Shown: one piece after another, positions 44,837-55,000 of the stretch
Layout of the letters: the number at the start of each line of letters is the position of its first letter
How positions within the stretch are numbered: position 1 is the stretch's first letter
DNA from: Thermogemmatispora tikiterensis
GTDB lineage: Bacteria; Chloroflexota; Ktedonobacteria; Ktedonobacterales; Ktedonobacteraceae
NCBI RefSeq assembly: GCF_003268475.1
Contig: NZ_MCIF01000002.1
Coordinates: forward strand, 5,741,644 to 5,805,643
Reading direction: 5' to 3'
DNA length: 64,000 nt
Notes under the pieces: model-generated
What the model saw: the letters and a program-made list of their open reading frames with translations, nothing else
Told to the model about the DNA's origin: nothing
The model's database searches: none
Translations under genes and position numbers: made by a program

Positions 44837-46243
44837 ATGAACATCTATGATCGGCGTGCACGAAAGGAGTTAGATCAGCTCGTCGAGGAGTACCTGACCA
44901 CCAGCAACATCAATCGGCGCCAGTTTCTGCAGCGGGCGACAGCGGCGGGGCTGAGCCTGAGCGCGGCGACGGCGCTTCTGGCGGCCTGCGGCGGCACGAA
45001 CACGGGTACGTTGAACACGAGCAGTGGCAATGTGCCCAAGGTCAGCTCGATCGATGTGCTCACCCAGCTCAGTGGCGCAGAGCTGGCGGCCTTCAATGCC
45101 ATCAACACAGCTTTCACCCAGAAGACGGGCATCAAGGTCAATGTTGAGCCGACCAGCGATCTGCGGGCCGTGCTCAGCACGCGTGTGCGTGGCAACAATC
45201 CCCCCGATGTGGCCGGTATGTCGAGCGTGCCCGAGTTCCAGCAGTACGCCGCTCAGGGCAAGCTGCTCCAGCTTGACAGATTTTTCAATATGAGCCAGAT
45301 AGAGCAGCAATACGCGCGCATCTGGATCGATACGGCCTCGTACAACGGGCACCTCTACGCGGTCATCCCGCGTGTCAACACCAAGAGCACGGTCTGGTAC
45401 AGTCCCAAGCAGTTCAAGGCCAATGGCTACACGCCGCCCAAGACCTGGGACGAAATGATCGCCCTCTCGAACAAGATCGCCAGCAGCGGCAAGTATCCCT
45501 GGTCGCTGGGCGTTGAAGGCGGCTCCTCCACTGGCTGGCCGGCGGCGGACTGGGTGGACCAGATCTATCTGAGCCTCAACGGCCCCGATCTGTCGCAGCA
45601 GTGGGTCAATCATAAGATCCCCTGGACTCATCCGAGCGTCAAGCAGGCGTTCCAGCTCTTTGGCGAGATCGTCAATGGTAAGCACTATATCAGCGGGGCG
45701 CCGCAGTCGATTCTGGCCACCAATTTCCAGGATGCCGCCTATCTGCCCTTTGAGAATCCGCCAAAGGCCTATATGTACTTCCTTGGCGACTTCACAGCGA
45801 GCTTCCTCAAGACGCAGTTCCCCGGCATCCAGCCGGGCGTTGACTTCGACTTTTTCCCGTTCCCGACGATTAATCCGCAGTATGCGAACGCGGTGACTGG
45901 CATTGTCAATATCTTGTCCGCTTTCCGCGACAACGAGGGGACGCGCCAGTATATGGAGTTTCTGGCCTCGCCCGAGGGCCAGAGCATCTGGCCGAAGCAG
46001 GGTGGTGCTGTCTCAGTGAACAATCAGGTGCCACTCAGCGTCTACCCTGATCCGGTTTCTCGTCGCACCGCTGAGCTGCTGCTCAATGCGAAGTACTTCA
46101 GTGTGGGCCAGGATGACCTGCTGCCCTCGACGATGGAGCAGGAGTATTGGAAAGGGCTGCTGGCCTATATTCAGAATCCCTCGCAGCTCGATAGCATCCT
46201 CCGCTCGCTAGAGGATGCTGCAACGCGCCTCTACCCCTCCTGA
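44837..46243 (+). CDS. Extracellular solute-binding protein family 1 (UgpB-like)
   Basis: 468-aa sugar/oligosaccharide-binding lipoprotein. After a 27-residue polar leader comes the Tat-type signal NRRQFLQRATAAGLSLSAATALLAACGG with lipobox. The mature part is family-1 (MalE/UgpB) type: IDVLTQLSGAELAAFNAINTAFTQKTGIKV, NPPDVAGMSSVPEFQQYAAQGKLLQLD. AGGAGG is 10 bases before ATG 44837 (7 before GTG 44834, an equal possibility). The two permeases follow; no ATPase is adjacent, so a shared MsmX/UgpC-type ATPase is expected. Confidence 0.9.
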   Translation: MNIYDRRARKELDQLVEEYLTTSNINRRQFLQRATAAGLSLSAATALLAACGGTNTGTLNTSSGNVPKVSSIDVLTQLSGAELAAFNAINTAFTQKTGIKVNVEPTSDLRAVLSTRVRGNNPPDVAGMSSVPEFQQYAAQGKLLQLDRFFNMSQIEQQYARIWIDTASYNGHLYAVIPRVNTKSTVWYSPKQFKANGYTPPKTWDEMIALSNKIASSGKYPWSLGVEGGSSTGWPAADWVDQIYLSLNGPDLSQQWVNHKIPWTHPSVKQAFQLFGEIVNGKHYISGAPQSILATNFQDAAYLPFENPPKAYMYFLGDFTASFLKTQFPGIQPGVDFDFFPFPTINPQYANAVTGIVNILSAFRDNEGTRQYMEFLASPEGQSIWPKQGGAVSVNNQVPLSVYPDPVSRRTAELLLNAKYFSVGQDDLLPSTMEQEYWKGLLAYIQNPSQLDSILRSLEDAATRLYPS

Positions 46244-46346
46244 CTGGGGGATGCCGATTGCGGCTGACCGACTGGCCCCGAGCTTCAGCTATGGCAGGCA
46301 GAGGTCGCTTGAAGGAAAGCGTGCAGCGCTGAAGTCGAAGCAGCCG

Positions 46347-46405
46347 AAAAGGAGAGGGATCGCTCTCTGCATCGCCACTGCAGGGGATCGGTCCCTCTCG
46401 CCTTT
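46347..46405 (+). terminator. Intercistronic stem-loop after UgpB-like gene
   Basis: AAAGGAGAGGGATC pairs imperfectly with GGTCCCTCTCGCCTTT around an inner stem, about 105 bases after the stop. The gap 46244-46625 holds no gene. Probable expression-balancing hairpin. Confidence 0.45.
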
Positions 46406-46625
46406 GCTGGCTATCTGACTGCCTTGTTCGTCTTGTTTGGCGGCTTTGCTCGCGGTGACTCGCTCCGACCCGCTCGGGCGTCTCCTTCTCTGCAGGGGGG
46501 AAGGGGGGCTGATTGCGCGGGAAAGCCGGGTCCACGCTCCGCCTGGGTTGGGTGACTGCGCCGGGTTGGTTGTCTTGTCGTCTGGTTTTGTTAGCAGCAT
46601 GGGACGAAGGGAGTGAGCGACTGCT

Positions 46626-47550
46626 ATGGATCTCTCCATTGAGAAAGCTGTTCCACTGACGATGCGCCCGCGCCGGCGCCGGCTGCAACTGCCGCTGGAG
46701 GCGTGGGCCTGGATTGCTCCAGCAGTCTTGTTGTTGCTTACTTTTTTTCATCTACCCCTTCATCAACACCGTTCAGCTCAGCTTCGAGAACGCCGATTCG
46801 ACCCGCTTCGTTGGTTTCAAAAACTATCAGGCCATCTTTACCGATCCCGATATGTTGAGTGTGCTCAAGAACAACCTGCTCTGGTTGGTCTTCGGCACCC
46901 TGTTGACGGTTGGGCTGGGCCTGGTCATTGCTGTTCTGGTGGATCGCCTCAAAGTCGAAGGTCTGGTCAAGTCAGCGCTCTTTATCCCGATGGCGATCTC
47001 GATGGTGAGCGCCAGTATCATCTGGCGCCTGGTCTACCTCTATCGCCCTCCTGATCAGACGCAGGTTGGGCTGCTGAATGCCATTCTCGTCTTCTTCAAG
47101 CTGCCTCCGCAACCCTGGCTGGTCAACACCAGTGTCAATACCTTTGCCTTGATCGCTGTCTATGTATGGATGTGGACCGGCTTCTGTGTGGTGGTCTTCT
47201 CGGCGGCGCTCAAGGGAATTCCCGATGAGATTGTGGAGGCGGCGCGCATCGATGGGGCCAATCGCTGGGTCCTCTTCTGGCGGGTGATCGTGCCAATGAT
47301 TAGCCCGACCATCGGCGTAGTGACCACCACCATGATCATCAACATTTTGAAGACCTTCGATATCGTCTATGTGATGACAGGTGGTAACTACAATACCGAT
47401 GTAGTGGCGGTCGAGTTCTATCGCCAGCTCTTTACCTTTGGCGACTATGGGTTGGCCAGTGCCCTGGCGGTTTTGCTGACGCTGGCGATTCTGCCAGTGA
47501 TGTACCTCAATATTCGCCGTATCCAGCTGGAGGAAGGGGGCCAGGCATGA
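46626..47550 (+). CDS. Sugar ABC permease, UgpA/MalF-type, frameshifted in a T7 run
   Basis: The N-terminal part is read from 46626 (MDLSIEKAV...WAWIAPAVLLLLTFF) and the remainder in another frame from about 46747 (FIYPFINTVQLSFENADSTRFVGFKNYQ) to 47550. The switch lies in seven T at 46742-46748; one T fewer or two more would join LLLTFF to IYPFIN, the normal family order. The rest is intact, with six TM segments and the EAA loop EIVEAARIDGANRWVLFWRVIVP. It ends in an ATGA overlap with the next permease. Sequencing error, natural mutation or slippage are possible. Confidence 0.85.
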
Positions 47551-48467
47551 TCGGAGAGCAGGTACAGCAGCCGCTGATCCCAGCTCTGGCGACAGCCCGT
47601 CGCCGCCCGCGGTCCAGGCGCCGGGCCTGGCTGCGCCGCCTGAGCGAGCAGGTCATTACGGTGATCGCCCTGCTGATCGCTGTCGTTTGGTCGCTGCCGA
47701 CGCTGGGCTTGCTAATTAGCTCGTTCCGCCCTCCCAGCTTGATTTCGACGACGGGCTGGTGGACGGCGCTTCTGCCGCCGTGGCAGTTCACGCTGCAGAA
47801 CTATGTCCAGGTGATCACGGCCCAGGGCCTGGGCCGCGCCTTTATCAATAGCGTGATTATCGCGGTGCCGAGTACCATCCTGCCGGCGCTGATTGGCTCC
47901 TTTGCCGCCTTCGCTTTCGCCTGGATGCGTTTTCCGGCACGCAATACTATCTTTTTCTTGATCATCAGTTTGCAGATCATTCCTCTGCAGATTGCTCTGG
48001 TACCGCTGTTGCAGATCTTTACCAACATTGGGCTGACGGGGCAATATGCAGCGGTCTGGCTGGCTCATACGGCCTTTGGGCTGCCTTTTGCCATTTTCTT
48101 GCTGCGCAATTTCTTCGCCGCTTTGCCGCGGGATCTGTTGGAGGCGGCCTATGTCGACGGAGCCTCGAATTTCCGCCTCTTCTGGACCATTGTCTTACCG
48201 CTCTCGCTGCCGGCGCTGGCCTCGCTGGTGATCTTTCAATTCCTGTGGGTCTGGAACGATCTGTTGGTGGCCTTGATTTTCCTGGGAGGCAATCCGCAGA
48301 ATGCGCCGATGACCCTGACCATAGCCAGCCTGGTTGGCTCCTATGGCGAGAACGACCAGGTGCTGACGGCGGCGGCCTTCCTGTCGATGGCGCTGCCGCT
48401 GGTGATCTTCTTCGCGCTGCAGCGCTACTTTATCCGTGGCATTCTGGCTGGCTCGGTCAAGGGCTAG
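47547..48467 (+). CDS. Sugar ABC permease, UgpE/MalG-type
   Basis: 306-aa membrane subunit with six TM segments after a basic leader. The EAA motif LLEAAYVDGASNFRLFWTIVLPLSLPALAS is complete, and the C-terminus RYFIRGILAGSVKG is family-typical. Translationally coupled to the frameshifted UgpA-type gene. Confidence 0.9.
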   Translation: MIGEQVQQPLIPALATARRRPRSRRRAWLRRLSEQVITVIALLIAVVWSLPTLGLLISSFRPPSLISTTGWWTALLPPWQFTLQNYVQVITAQGLGRAFINSVIIAVPSTILPALIGSFAAFAFAWMRFPARNTIFFLIISLQIIPLQIALVPLLQIFTNIGLTGQYAAVWLAHTAFGLPFAIFLLRNFFAALPRDLLEAAYVDGASNFRLFWTIVLPLSLPALASLVIFQFLWVWNDLLVALIFLGGNPQNAPMTLTIASLVGSYGENDQVLTAAAFLSMALPLVIFFALQRYFIRGILAGSVKG

Positions 48468-48838
48468 TCTGAGGTGTCTGCCCGGCAAGAAGAGGGATGA
48501 GGGCAGGCGAGAGCTGTGGCTACGGCAGCTCTCGGCCTGCTCTCGTCTCTTGTCTTGTTGTCTGGGCGGCTGTGGGTGGGTGCAAAGCCTGGCTGGAAGG
48601 GGAGGGCTTTTTCTCTAGGATTCTCTGCTGGCGCTATGGGAAACGCTGCAGAATCCGCTAATAAATGGCCACGATTGGCCTGGTGCCTGTGGTCTGGATG
48701 GGTGTATAGTGAAACGTCGGCGACGGCCAGGATGGCTTGCTTGAGTGCAGCGGCGGCTTCCTTGGTCGGTGAGGCAAGGCTGCGCTGCATCGTGGACTGT
48801 TATCCTGTTAGAGAGAGTAGCTCTCAGGAGGTTTTTTG
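48468..48838. other. Intergenic region before LLM oxidoreductase
   Basis: 370 bases, no gene recognised. AGGAGG at 48826-48831 is the ribosome binding site of the next gene. Confidence 0.4.
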
Positions 48839-49723
48839 ATGTACGTTGGACTCCAGATTCCGTCGTTCAAGTGTCCTGGTGGTGCGGCTGCGATCCGGTC
48901 CAGGTTGAAGGAAGTGGTGACGAGGGCGGAGGAGGCGGGTTTCTATAGCTTCTGGGTGATGGATCATTTCTATCAGATTGAAGGTTTGTTCGGCGAGACG
49001 TATACCGATCCCATGATGGAGTGCTATACCACGCTCGGTTATTTAGCCGGGCTGACTGAGCGGGCCTATCTTGGGGTGTTGGTCACGGGGGTCATTTATC
49101 GCTACCCCTCGATTTTGCTCAAGACGGTGAATACGCTTGATATTCTCTCTGGTGGACGGGCCTATTTCGGCATCGGGGCGGCCTGGTACGAGCAGGAGGC
49201 CCGCGGCTTTGGTGTGCCCTTCCCCGCGCTGGCGGAGCGTTTTACGCTGCTGGAGGAGACGCTGAGGCTGGCGAAGACGCTCTGGGCGAGTGATCAGGCC
49301 TCGTTTGAGGGGAAGCATGTGGTCGCTCCGGCCATTACCAATAATCCCCGCCCGCTTTCTCAGCCGCATCCGCGCATTCTGGTCGGTGGTTCTGGTCCCA
49401 AGAAGACAATGCGCCTGGTGGCTCAGTATGCCGATGCCTGTAATATCAGTGAGCGCTTCGGTCGTGAGAGGATGCAGCAGACCCTCGATGCGCTTAAGAG
49501 GCATTGCGAGTCCGTGGGTCGCGACTATGCCACGATTGAGAAAACTTCCCTGTCGACCGTCCATCTGGCGGGCGGCGATACTGCGGCGGGCGTACTCGAG
49601 CGGCTGAGGGAGCTTGCGGCGATGGGCTTCACTCATGCCATTGTCAATCTACCGGATTTGTACGAGCTGAGGTCGCTGGAGGTTTTTGCCAGGGAGATTA
49701 TTCCGGCGGCTGCTGAACTCTAG
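48839..49723 (+). CDS. LLM class F420-dependent oxidoreductase
   Basis: 294-aa luciferase-like TIM-barrel flavin/F420 enzyme. Family features: RAEEAGFYSFWVMDHFYQ, GVLVTGVIYRYPSILLKTVNTLDILSGGRAYFGIGAAWYEQEARGFG and PRILVGGSGPKKTMRLVAQYADACN. ATG 48839 has AGGAGG 7 bases upstream. Cofactor F420 is likely but FMN cannot be excluded; substrate unknown. No clear operon partner. Confidence 0.88.
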   Translation: MYVGLQIPSFKCPGGAAAIRSRLKEVVTRAEEAGFYSFWVMDHFYQIEGLFGETYTDPMMECYTTLGYLAGLTERAYLGVLVTGVIYRYPSILLKTVNTLDILSGGRAYFGIGAAWYEQEARGFGVPFPALAERFTLLEETLRLAKTLWASDQASFEGKHVVAPAITNNPRPLSQPHPRILVGGSGPKKTMRLVAQYADACNISERFGRERMQQTLDALKRHCESVGRDYATIEKTSLSTVHLAGGDTAAGVLERLRELAAMGFTHAIVNLPDLYELRSLEVFAREIIPAAAEL

Positions 49724-50001
49724 GGACGTGGAGAGAAATTTGTTGGTTGGTTGATCGGTTGGCTGGGTGAGGAGAGAGGAAAGGAAAACCATTCGCTCCC
49801 TGGTGATGGGAGGCATGAGGCTCCGACAGGTGCAAGGGCGAAGAAGATGCCGCTTGATCGTACGGCTGGCCTTGGTTCTCCTTTCCTCTCTCTGCATGAG
49901 AGGCTCACTGCTGCTCATCCTGGCGATGAGGTAGACAGTTGCTCTGTCTGGTCCGGCTGGGCCATCTATCTCGTGGATGGAAGGATCGTGCCGGGGCCTG
50001 C

Positions 50002-50898
50002 TTAAGCGGTGGTGGGCTTCTGTCCCCAGACGGTGATCAAGGTCGAGATGGCGCAGAAGTCCTCGGCCTGCATTTCGGCGACGGCTTGCTGATAGAGTGG
50101 CTCCAGCTCCTCGCGACTGATGACACCGGTCTTGAGAAGGAAGGGTTTGATCACTTCGAAGAGGATAAACATATCCTTGAAGGAGGGATAGTGTAGGGGG
50201 CTGTCGCTGGACCAGTCGGCGGCGCTGGCCCGCAGGCGCACGTCGGTGAAGCCGGCCCGGCGCAGCAGGCGGGGCAGGACGGGGGTGATGCCGACGTGGC
50301 GCCCGTCGGGCGAGAAGCTCTGACCAGCCTGCTTGAGGGCAGCGGCGATGAGGGAGAAGTAGCGTTCAGTGGCTGGGCTGGTGGTCAGGCCGAATTCGGT
50401 TTCGGTGAGGCGGATCACGCCGCCGGGCTTGAGGAGACGGAGGCATTCGGCCAGCAGGCGTGGCCAGGCCTCGGGGAGCATGAAGCTGAAAAGCGACCGC
50501 CCATTGATGAGGTCGAAGGTGGCATCTGGAAAGGCGAGGGGTTGCATGATATTCATAATCTGGAACTGCACGTTGGTGAGGCCGCGAGAACGGGCGTAGG
50601 TGTTGGCGTACTCGACGATGCTGGGGTTGATATCGATGCCGACGACTTCGACAGAGGGGTAGTGGAAGGCGACCTCGGTGGCCCAGCCGCCGGGGCCGCA
50701 GGCCAGGTCGAGAATGCACCCACCCTCGGGCAGGGTCTGGCCTTCAGGGAAGAGGCCGCCCATCGCTTCCGTGATCAGGCGATCCTGTTGGATGAGGCGG
50801 GCCAGCTCATCGGCTTGCTCGGCGTCAATAGGGTAGGTAGAGTCAGTCGCCGCTGGTTGGGCTTCTGGAACAGGCCGGTTTGCCTGCGGCTCGCTCAT
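50002..50898 (-). CDS. Class I SAM-dependent methyltransferase, paralogue 2
   Basis: 298-aa methyltransferase. Motif I ILDLACGPGGWATE, GIDINPSIVEYANTYARSRGL, QPLAFPDATFDLINGRSLFSFM and LKPGGVIRLTETEFGLTTSPATERYF. The leader TYPIDAEQADELARLIQQDRLITEAMGGLFPE is shared with the paralogues. Follows paralogue 3 by 99 bases on the same strand; AGAGGACC is before ATG 50898. Substrate unknown. Confidence 0.9.
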   Translation of the reverse strand: MSEPQANRPVPEAQPAATDSTYPIDAEQADELARLIQQDRLITEAMGGLFPEGQTLPEGGCILDLACGPGGWATEVAFHYPSVEVVGIDINPSIVEYANTYARSRGLTNVQFQIMNIMQPLAFPDATFDLINGRSLFSFMLPEAWPRLLAECLRLLKPGGVIRLTETEFGLTTSPATERYFSLIAAALKQAGQSFSPDGRHVGITPVLPRLLRRAGFTDVRLRASAADWSSDSPLHYPSFKDMFILFEVIKPFLLKTGVISREELEPLYQQAVAEMQAEDFCAISTLITVWGQKPTTA

Positions 50899-50997
50899 GG
50901 TCCTCTGCGTTCCTTTCTTTTCTTGTAGTTTGGCTCGACTGACAAATGATGGGTGACTCGATAATAGCTTGCGCCAGCTGCTTTTAGCTCTTTCCCT

Positions 50998-51882
50998 TCA
51001 TGGCTGACGCCCCCAGGCTGTCAGCCAGAACCACACGGCAAAGAAGTCAGGGGCCTGCATTTCGGCGACGGCTTGCTGATAGAGCGGCTCCACTTCCTCT
51101 GCGCTGGCAACCCCTGTCCTTACAAGGAAAGGTTTCAGTAGATCGAACATGACGAATATATTTTTGAAGGTGCTGTAGTGCTGGGGGGTACCGCTGGACC
51201 ACTCCAGCGCGCCACCGCGCAGGCGGACGTCCTCAAAGCCGGCCTGGCGCAGCAGCGGGGCGAGCATAGGTGTAATGCCCAGATGGTGCCCATCGGGCGA
51301 GAAGCTTTGACCTGCGCGCTTGAGAGCCTCTGAGCAGAGCGCGTAGTAGCGTTGAGTGGCTGGGCTGGTGGTCAGGCCCCATTCGCTTTCGGTGAGGCGG
51401 ATCACGCCGCCGGGCTTGAGCAGGCGGCGGCACTCGGTCAGCAGGCGTGGCCAATCCTGGGGCCGCATGAAGCCCGCCAGGAAGCGAGCGTTGATCAGAT
51501 CGAAAGAGGCGTCGGCGAAAGCGAGGGGCTGCGTGATGTTCATTGCGGCGAACTGGACGTTGCTGAGGCCGCGCGAACGAGCCTGAGCATTGGCGTAGTC
51601 GACGATGCTGGGGCTGAGATCGACGCCGATGACCTCGGCTTTGGGATAGCGAAAGGCCATTTCGAGGGCCCAGCCGCCGGGGCCGCAGGCCAGATCGAGC
51701 ACCTGGGCTGCGCTTGGCAGTGCCTCCAGCTCGGGCAGCAAGCCGCCCATTGCCTCCGTCACCAGGCGGTCTTGTTGCATGAGGCGCGCCAACTCAGCGG
51801 CCTCTTCGGCATCGATAAAATAGGTGCGCTCCCCAGCGGGCTGACTATCGCCGCCTGGCGCTTCGGCTTCAGCTGCAGTCAT
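50998..51882 (-). CDS. Class I SAM-dependent methyltransferase, paralogue 3
   Basis: 294-aa methyltransferase, closest to paralogue 2: VLDLACGPGGWALE, GVDLSPSIVDYANAQARSRGL, QPLAFADASFDLINARFL, LKPGGVIRLTESEWGLTTSPATQRYY. ATG 51882 is preferred over TTG 51891, which would be only 3 bases from AAGGAG. The tandem of paralogues 3 and 2 suggests local duplication, with the third copy 19 kb away. Confidence 0.9.
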   Translation of the reverse strand: MTAAEAEAPGGDSQPAGERTYFIDAEEAAELARLMQQDRLVTEAMGGLLPELEALPSAAQVLDLACGPGGWALEMAFRYPKAEVIGVDLSPSIVDYANAQARSRGLSNVQFAAMNITQPLAFADASFDLINARFLAGFMRPQDWPRLLTECRRLLKPGGVIRLTESEWGLTTSPATQRYYALCSEALKRAGQSFSPDGHHLGITPMLAPLLRQAGFEDVRLRGGALEWSSGTPQHYSTFKNIFVMFDLLKPFLVRTGVASAEEVEPLYQQAVAEMQAPDFFAVWFWLTAWGRQP

Positions 51883-52069
51883 AGCTTGCAAGATCTCCTT
51901 TGCTCAGCTTCTGATCCCTGGATGGGTCAAAGTGTGGGCGGCCTGCTTGCCCGCAGAGCCTGCTCAAATCTGCCCGAGCCTGCGGGAGAAGATGCTGCCC
52001 ATCTTGCCCTTTTCTTTAGAAAGCATACCAGCCTATATCACAATTCGCAAGGTTGTTTCTTTCTTCCGC

Positions 52070-55000
52070 TTAGGACGCTTCGCCTTCGCCGCTCTTGGCC
52101 AGGAGCATGTTGATGATATTGAGTTCGTGGGACATAAAGAGGTAATGGTCGAGGAAGATCTTGCGCCGCGCCTCGGGCAGGTTGTAACTGCGAAAGAGCA
52201 GGAACGGAAAGTGTTCGTAGTGGCGGCCCAGCGGCAGAACGCTGTCGATGGGATAGAGCGTGCGCAGATAGCTTTCGAGGAGGCGGCGAAAACTCCAGTA
52301 GGAGCCGAAGGCGTCCTCAGCGCCGCTCTGAAAGTAGCTCTGAAAGACCTTGCTGACCAGCAGGACATGCAGGGGAATGGCGTAGTGCTGGTCGGCGTGC
52401 TGTGTCTCCTGCCCGAAATGAGGAATGACCATGTTCCCACGGGCGATACGGCCCAGCTCTCTGATGAGCGCGATGCCATCCTTGAGGAGCAGACGGATCT
52501 CATCGTTGCAGTACGGGTGGCGCCGGAGCGTCTCCATCCGGCTGAGCAGCAGCTGCCCGCGCCGGTTGACCTGCAAGAGCTTCATCAGGCTGATCCAGTA
52601 TTCTTCCCTCAGATGCCGCTCGCCCAGTGGCACAATGAGCAGGCTGCCGGCGATGTAGGCCCGCTCCAGGGGAGGGAGGGTCAGCAGGTGGTCAAAGCCG
52701 TGGATGGCGGCCTCCTCAAACCTGTCGGCCAGTTGATCCAGCTCAATCAAATAGGGACGAGGATGACGCTGGTCCCCGTCCTGCCGGGCCTGTCCCCTCG
52801 GACTGCCATGAGCCCGTCGGCCCGACTCCGACGCCGGCGGATTCAGCTCTAGACGGGCCTCGCTGAGGAGGCTGATCAGATCCTCGGCGACCTCACGGAA
52901 GTCCGGGGTCTCCGGGTGCTGATCGCGCAGATCATCGAGCTGCTCGACCAGGCGCCCCAGACGCGAGGTCAGGCTCTCGCCAGCGGAGAGCACGGCCTTA
53001 CCGCCAATGGGGATCATCAGATAGCGCCCGTGACCGATCTGCCCCTCGCCCTTGATGCGCGTGAGCAGAGCGGTCTTAAGGATGAGCAGGATGTTGAGCA
53101 AGGCGAGCAGGCTCTCGCGCAGGGCTGAGTCGCGCTCTTCGGCCCGGCTGTAAAAGAAGCGGTCGGAGAGGTAGAAGGTGATGGCTTTCTCTGTATTGTC
53201 GAGGTCGCCGCCGCGCCCACGGTAGATAACCTGCAGGATCTCCATCAGGTTCTGCTCGATGGCGAAGCGTGGCACGTCAACCAGGATCGCGCGGGCGCGC
53301 TTGAAGGAGAGGCCACGGCTGGCCGAGGCGGTCATGAAGACAACGCGCACCTTGTCCTGATAGTCTCTTACCTTCTTCTTCTCCTCCTCGGAAATGTTGG
53401 CATGGATGGCCAGGTAGTCCTCGTAGAGCTGGAATTGCCCCAGGCTCCGCCGTAGCTCGGCGATCAGTTCGGCCAGGCGCTGCTTGTCCTGAATGTAAAC
53501 CAGCACCTGTGGAGCTTCGGGCTGTCGAAGGACGGTCAGCAGGTCTGTCAGCAGCTCCTGCTGAAGGCCGCTTTTGAGCTGCTGGCTGATGGCGCGCAGC
53601 GCGGTTATGTCTTCGTAGCTCTCGATCTCCAGGCCAACGTGATAGCGCAGGCGCAGGGCGCTGGCTGGATAGGCGTTCGCGTTGATCCCAACCGCGTTCA
53701 GACGCTTGAAGCCGAAGGCGCTGCGGCTCAGGGGCTGCGGCGGCTGGCTAGCGCGCCGGAAGTAGATCTTATCTGGTTCGTAGGAGCTGTCTTCAAGGTG
53801 GCGCTGAATGAGTTGCGGGTCGACGATCGAGGCGTCGGCCACAATGACTTTGCAGCGAATGGCCGGGTGGTTGAAGAGCTGGCACTGATGGAGCAGTCTG
53901 TGAACGCCCTCGACGAAGGCGGCGCCGCTCTCGTCGCCGGTGACCTCGTCGATCATGAAGAAGATGTATTTGATGCGTCGGCTGAGCTGTTCCAGGGCTT
54001 CCTGTTGTACCAGTCCCTGACTGAGCAGGCTCTGGAACAGGCTCTTGAGGTGTCGCAGGGTGGTGGCCTGGTCGTGACTGGTGCGCCTGAGCGATTGCAC
54101 AGCGACGGTGGCGACGATGGTGTTGGAGAGCTGTTCTGTCAGGGCGGCGTCAATCGCCGAGCAGAGGCTGTCGAGGACGCCGCTGACGTTCTGGCCGCGG
54201 TCGATGAGCAGCCCCTCCTCGACTTCCTCTAGCCGGCGCTCGCGGGGACGTTGCTGCTGGGCGTCGGGGCCTTCGGCGGGCAGAAAGTCGATGCCGTGCA
54301 GTGAGAAGCGGTCGTTGCGCTGGGACGAGTAGTAGTGGACGGTGCGCTTGCCGCCGTTGGCCCGGATCTGGGCGGAGTTGGTTGTGAGAGCCAGCAGGGT
54401 ATCGCAGCGCAGGTCGAATTCTGAGCTGCGGAACTTGTCGATGATGTCCAGGTTGACCTGCTTGCGGGGGCTGACGTAGACGAACAGGAAGCCCTCGCCC
54501 TGCATCGCGCGCTCTTTGAGAAAGTTGACGATGGCGGTGGTTTTGCCGATGCCGGGCGTACCGGTCAGAAAGAGGTAGGGGGTAGGTTGCTCCAGTTCGC
54601 GGAGCACAAGCTCGGCGTGCAGCTCGCGCAGTTTGCGCCCGGCACATGGCTGGTCGGGGAAAAGGGCCTGCAGCTCGGGCGTGACCTGTTCGGGGGTCAG
54701 CGGGCTGTCCATGCCGACGAAGTCGGTCAGCAGCTCCTCGTGAGAGACCCAGTGCAGGCCGTCGCCCCGCTCTGCCTCTTCCCGGAGCTGTTTGACGAAC
54801 GATTTGCCCTGCTGAAAGCAGCGCGCCACGTAGCGGCTGATGGTCTCAAGGAGCTGCTCGCGGCTGGCCTCGATCTCCTGCCCGGGAATCAGGTGCTCCT
54901 CGCGCTCACGGTAGATCTCGGCGCAGGCTTCGAGAACGGGGAGCTGATCGCGGCGCAGGGTCATGCTATTGCTGCCACGGTCGGTGTAGCCAATGATGTG

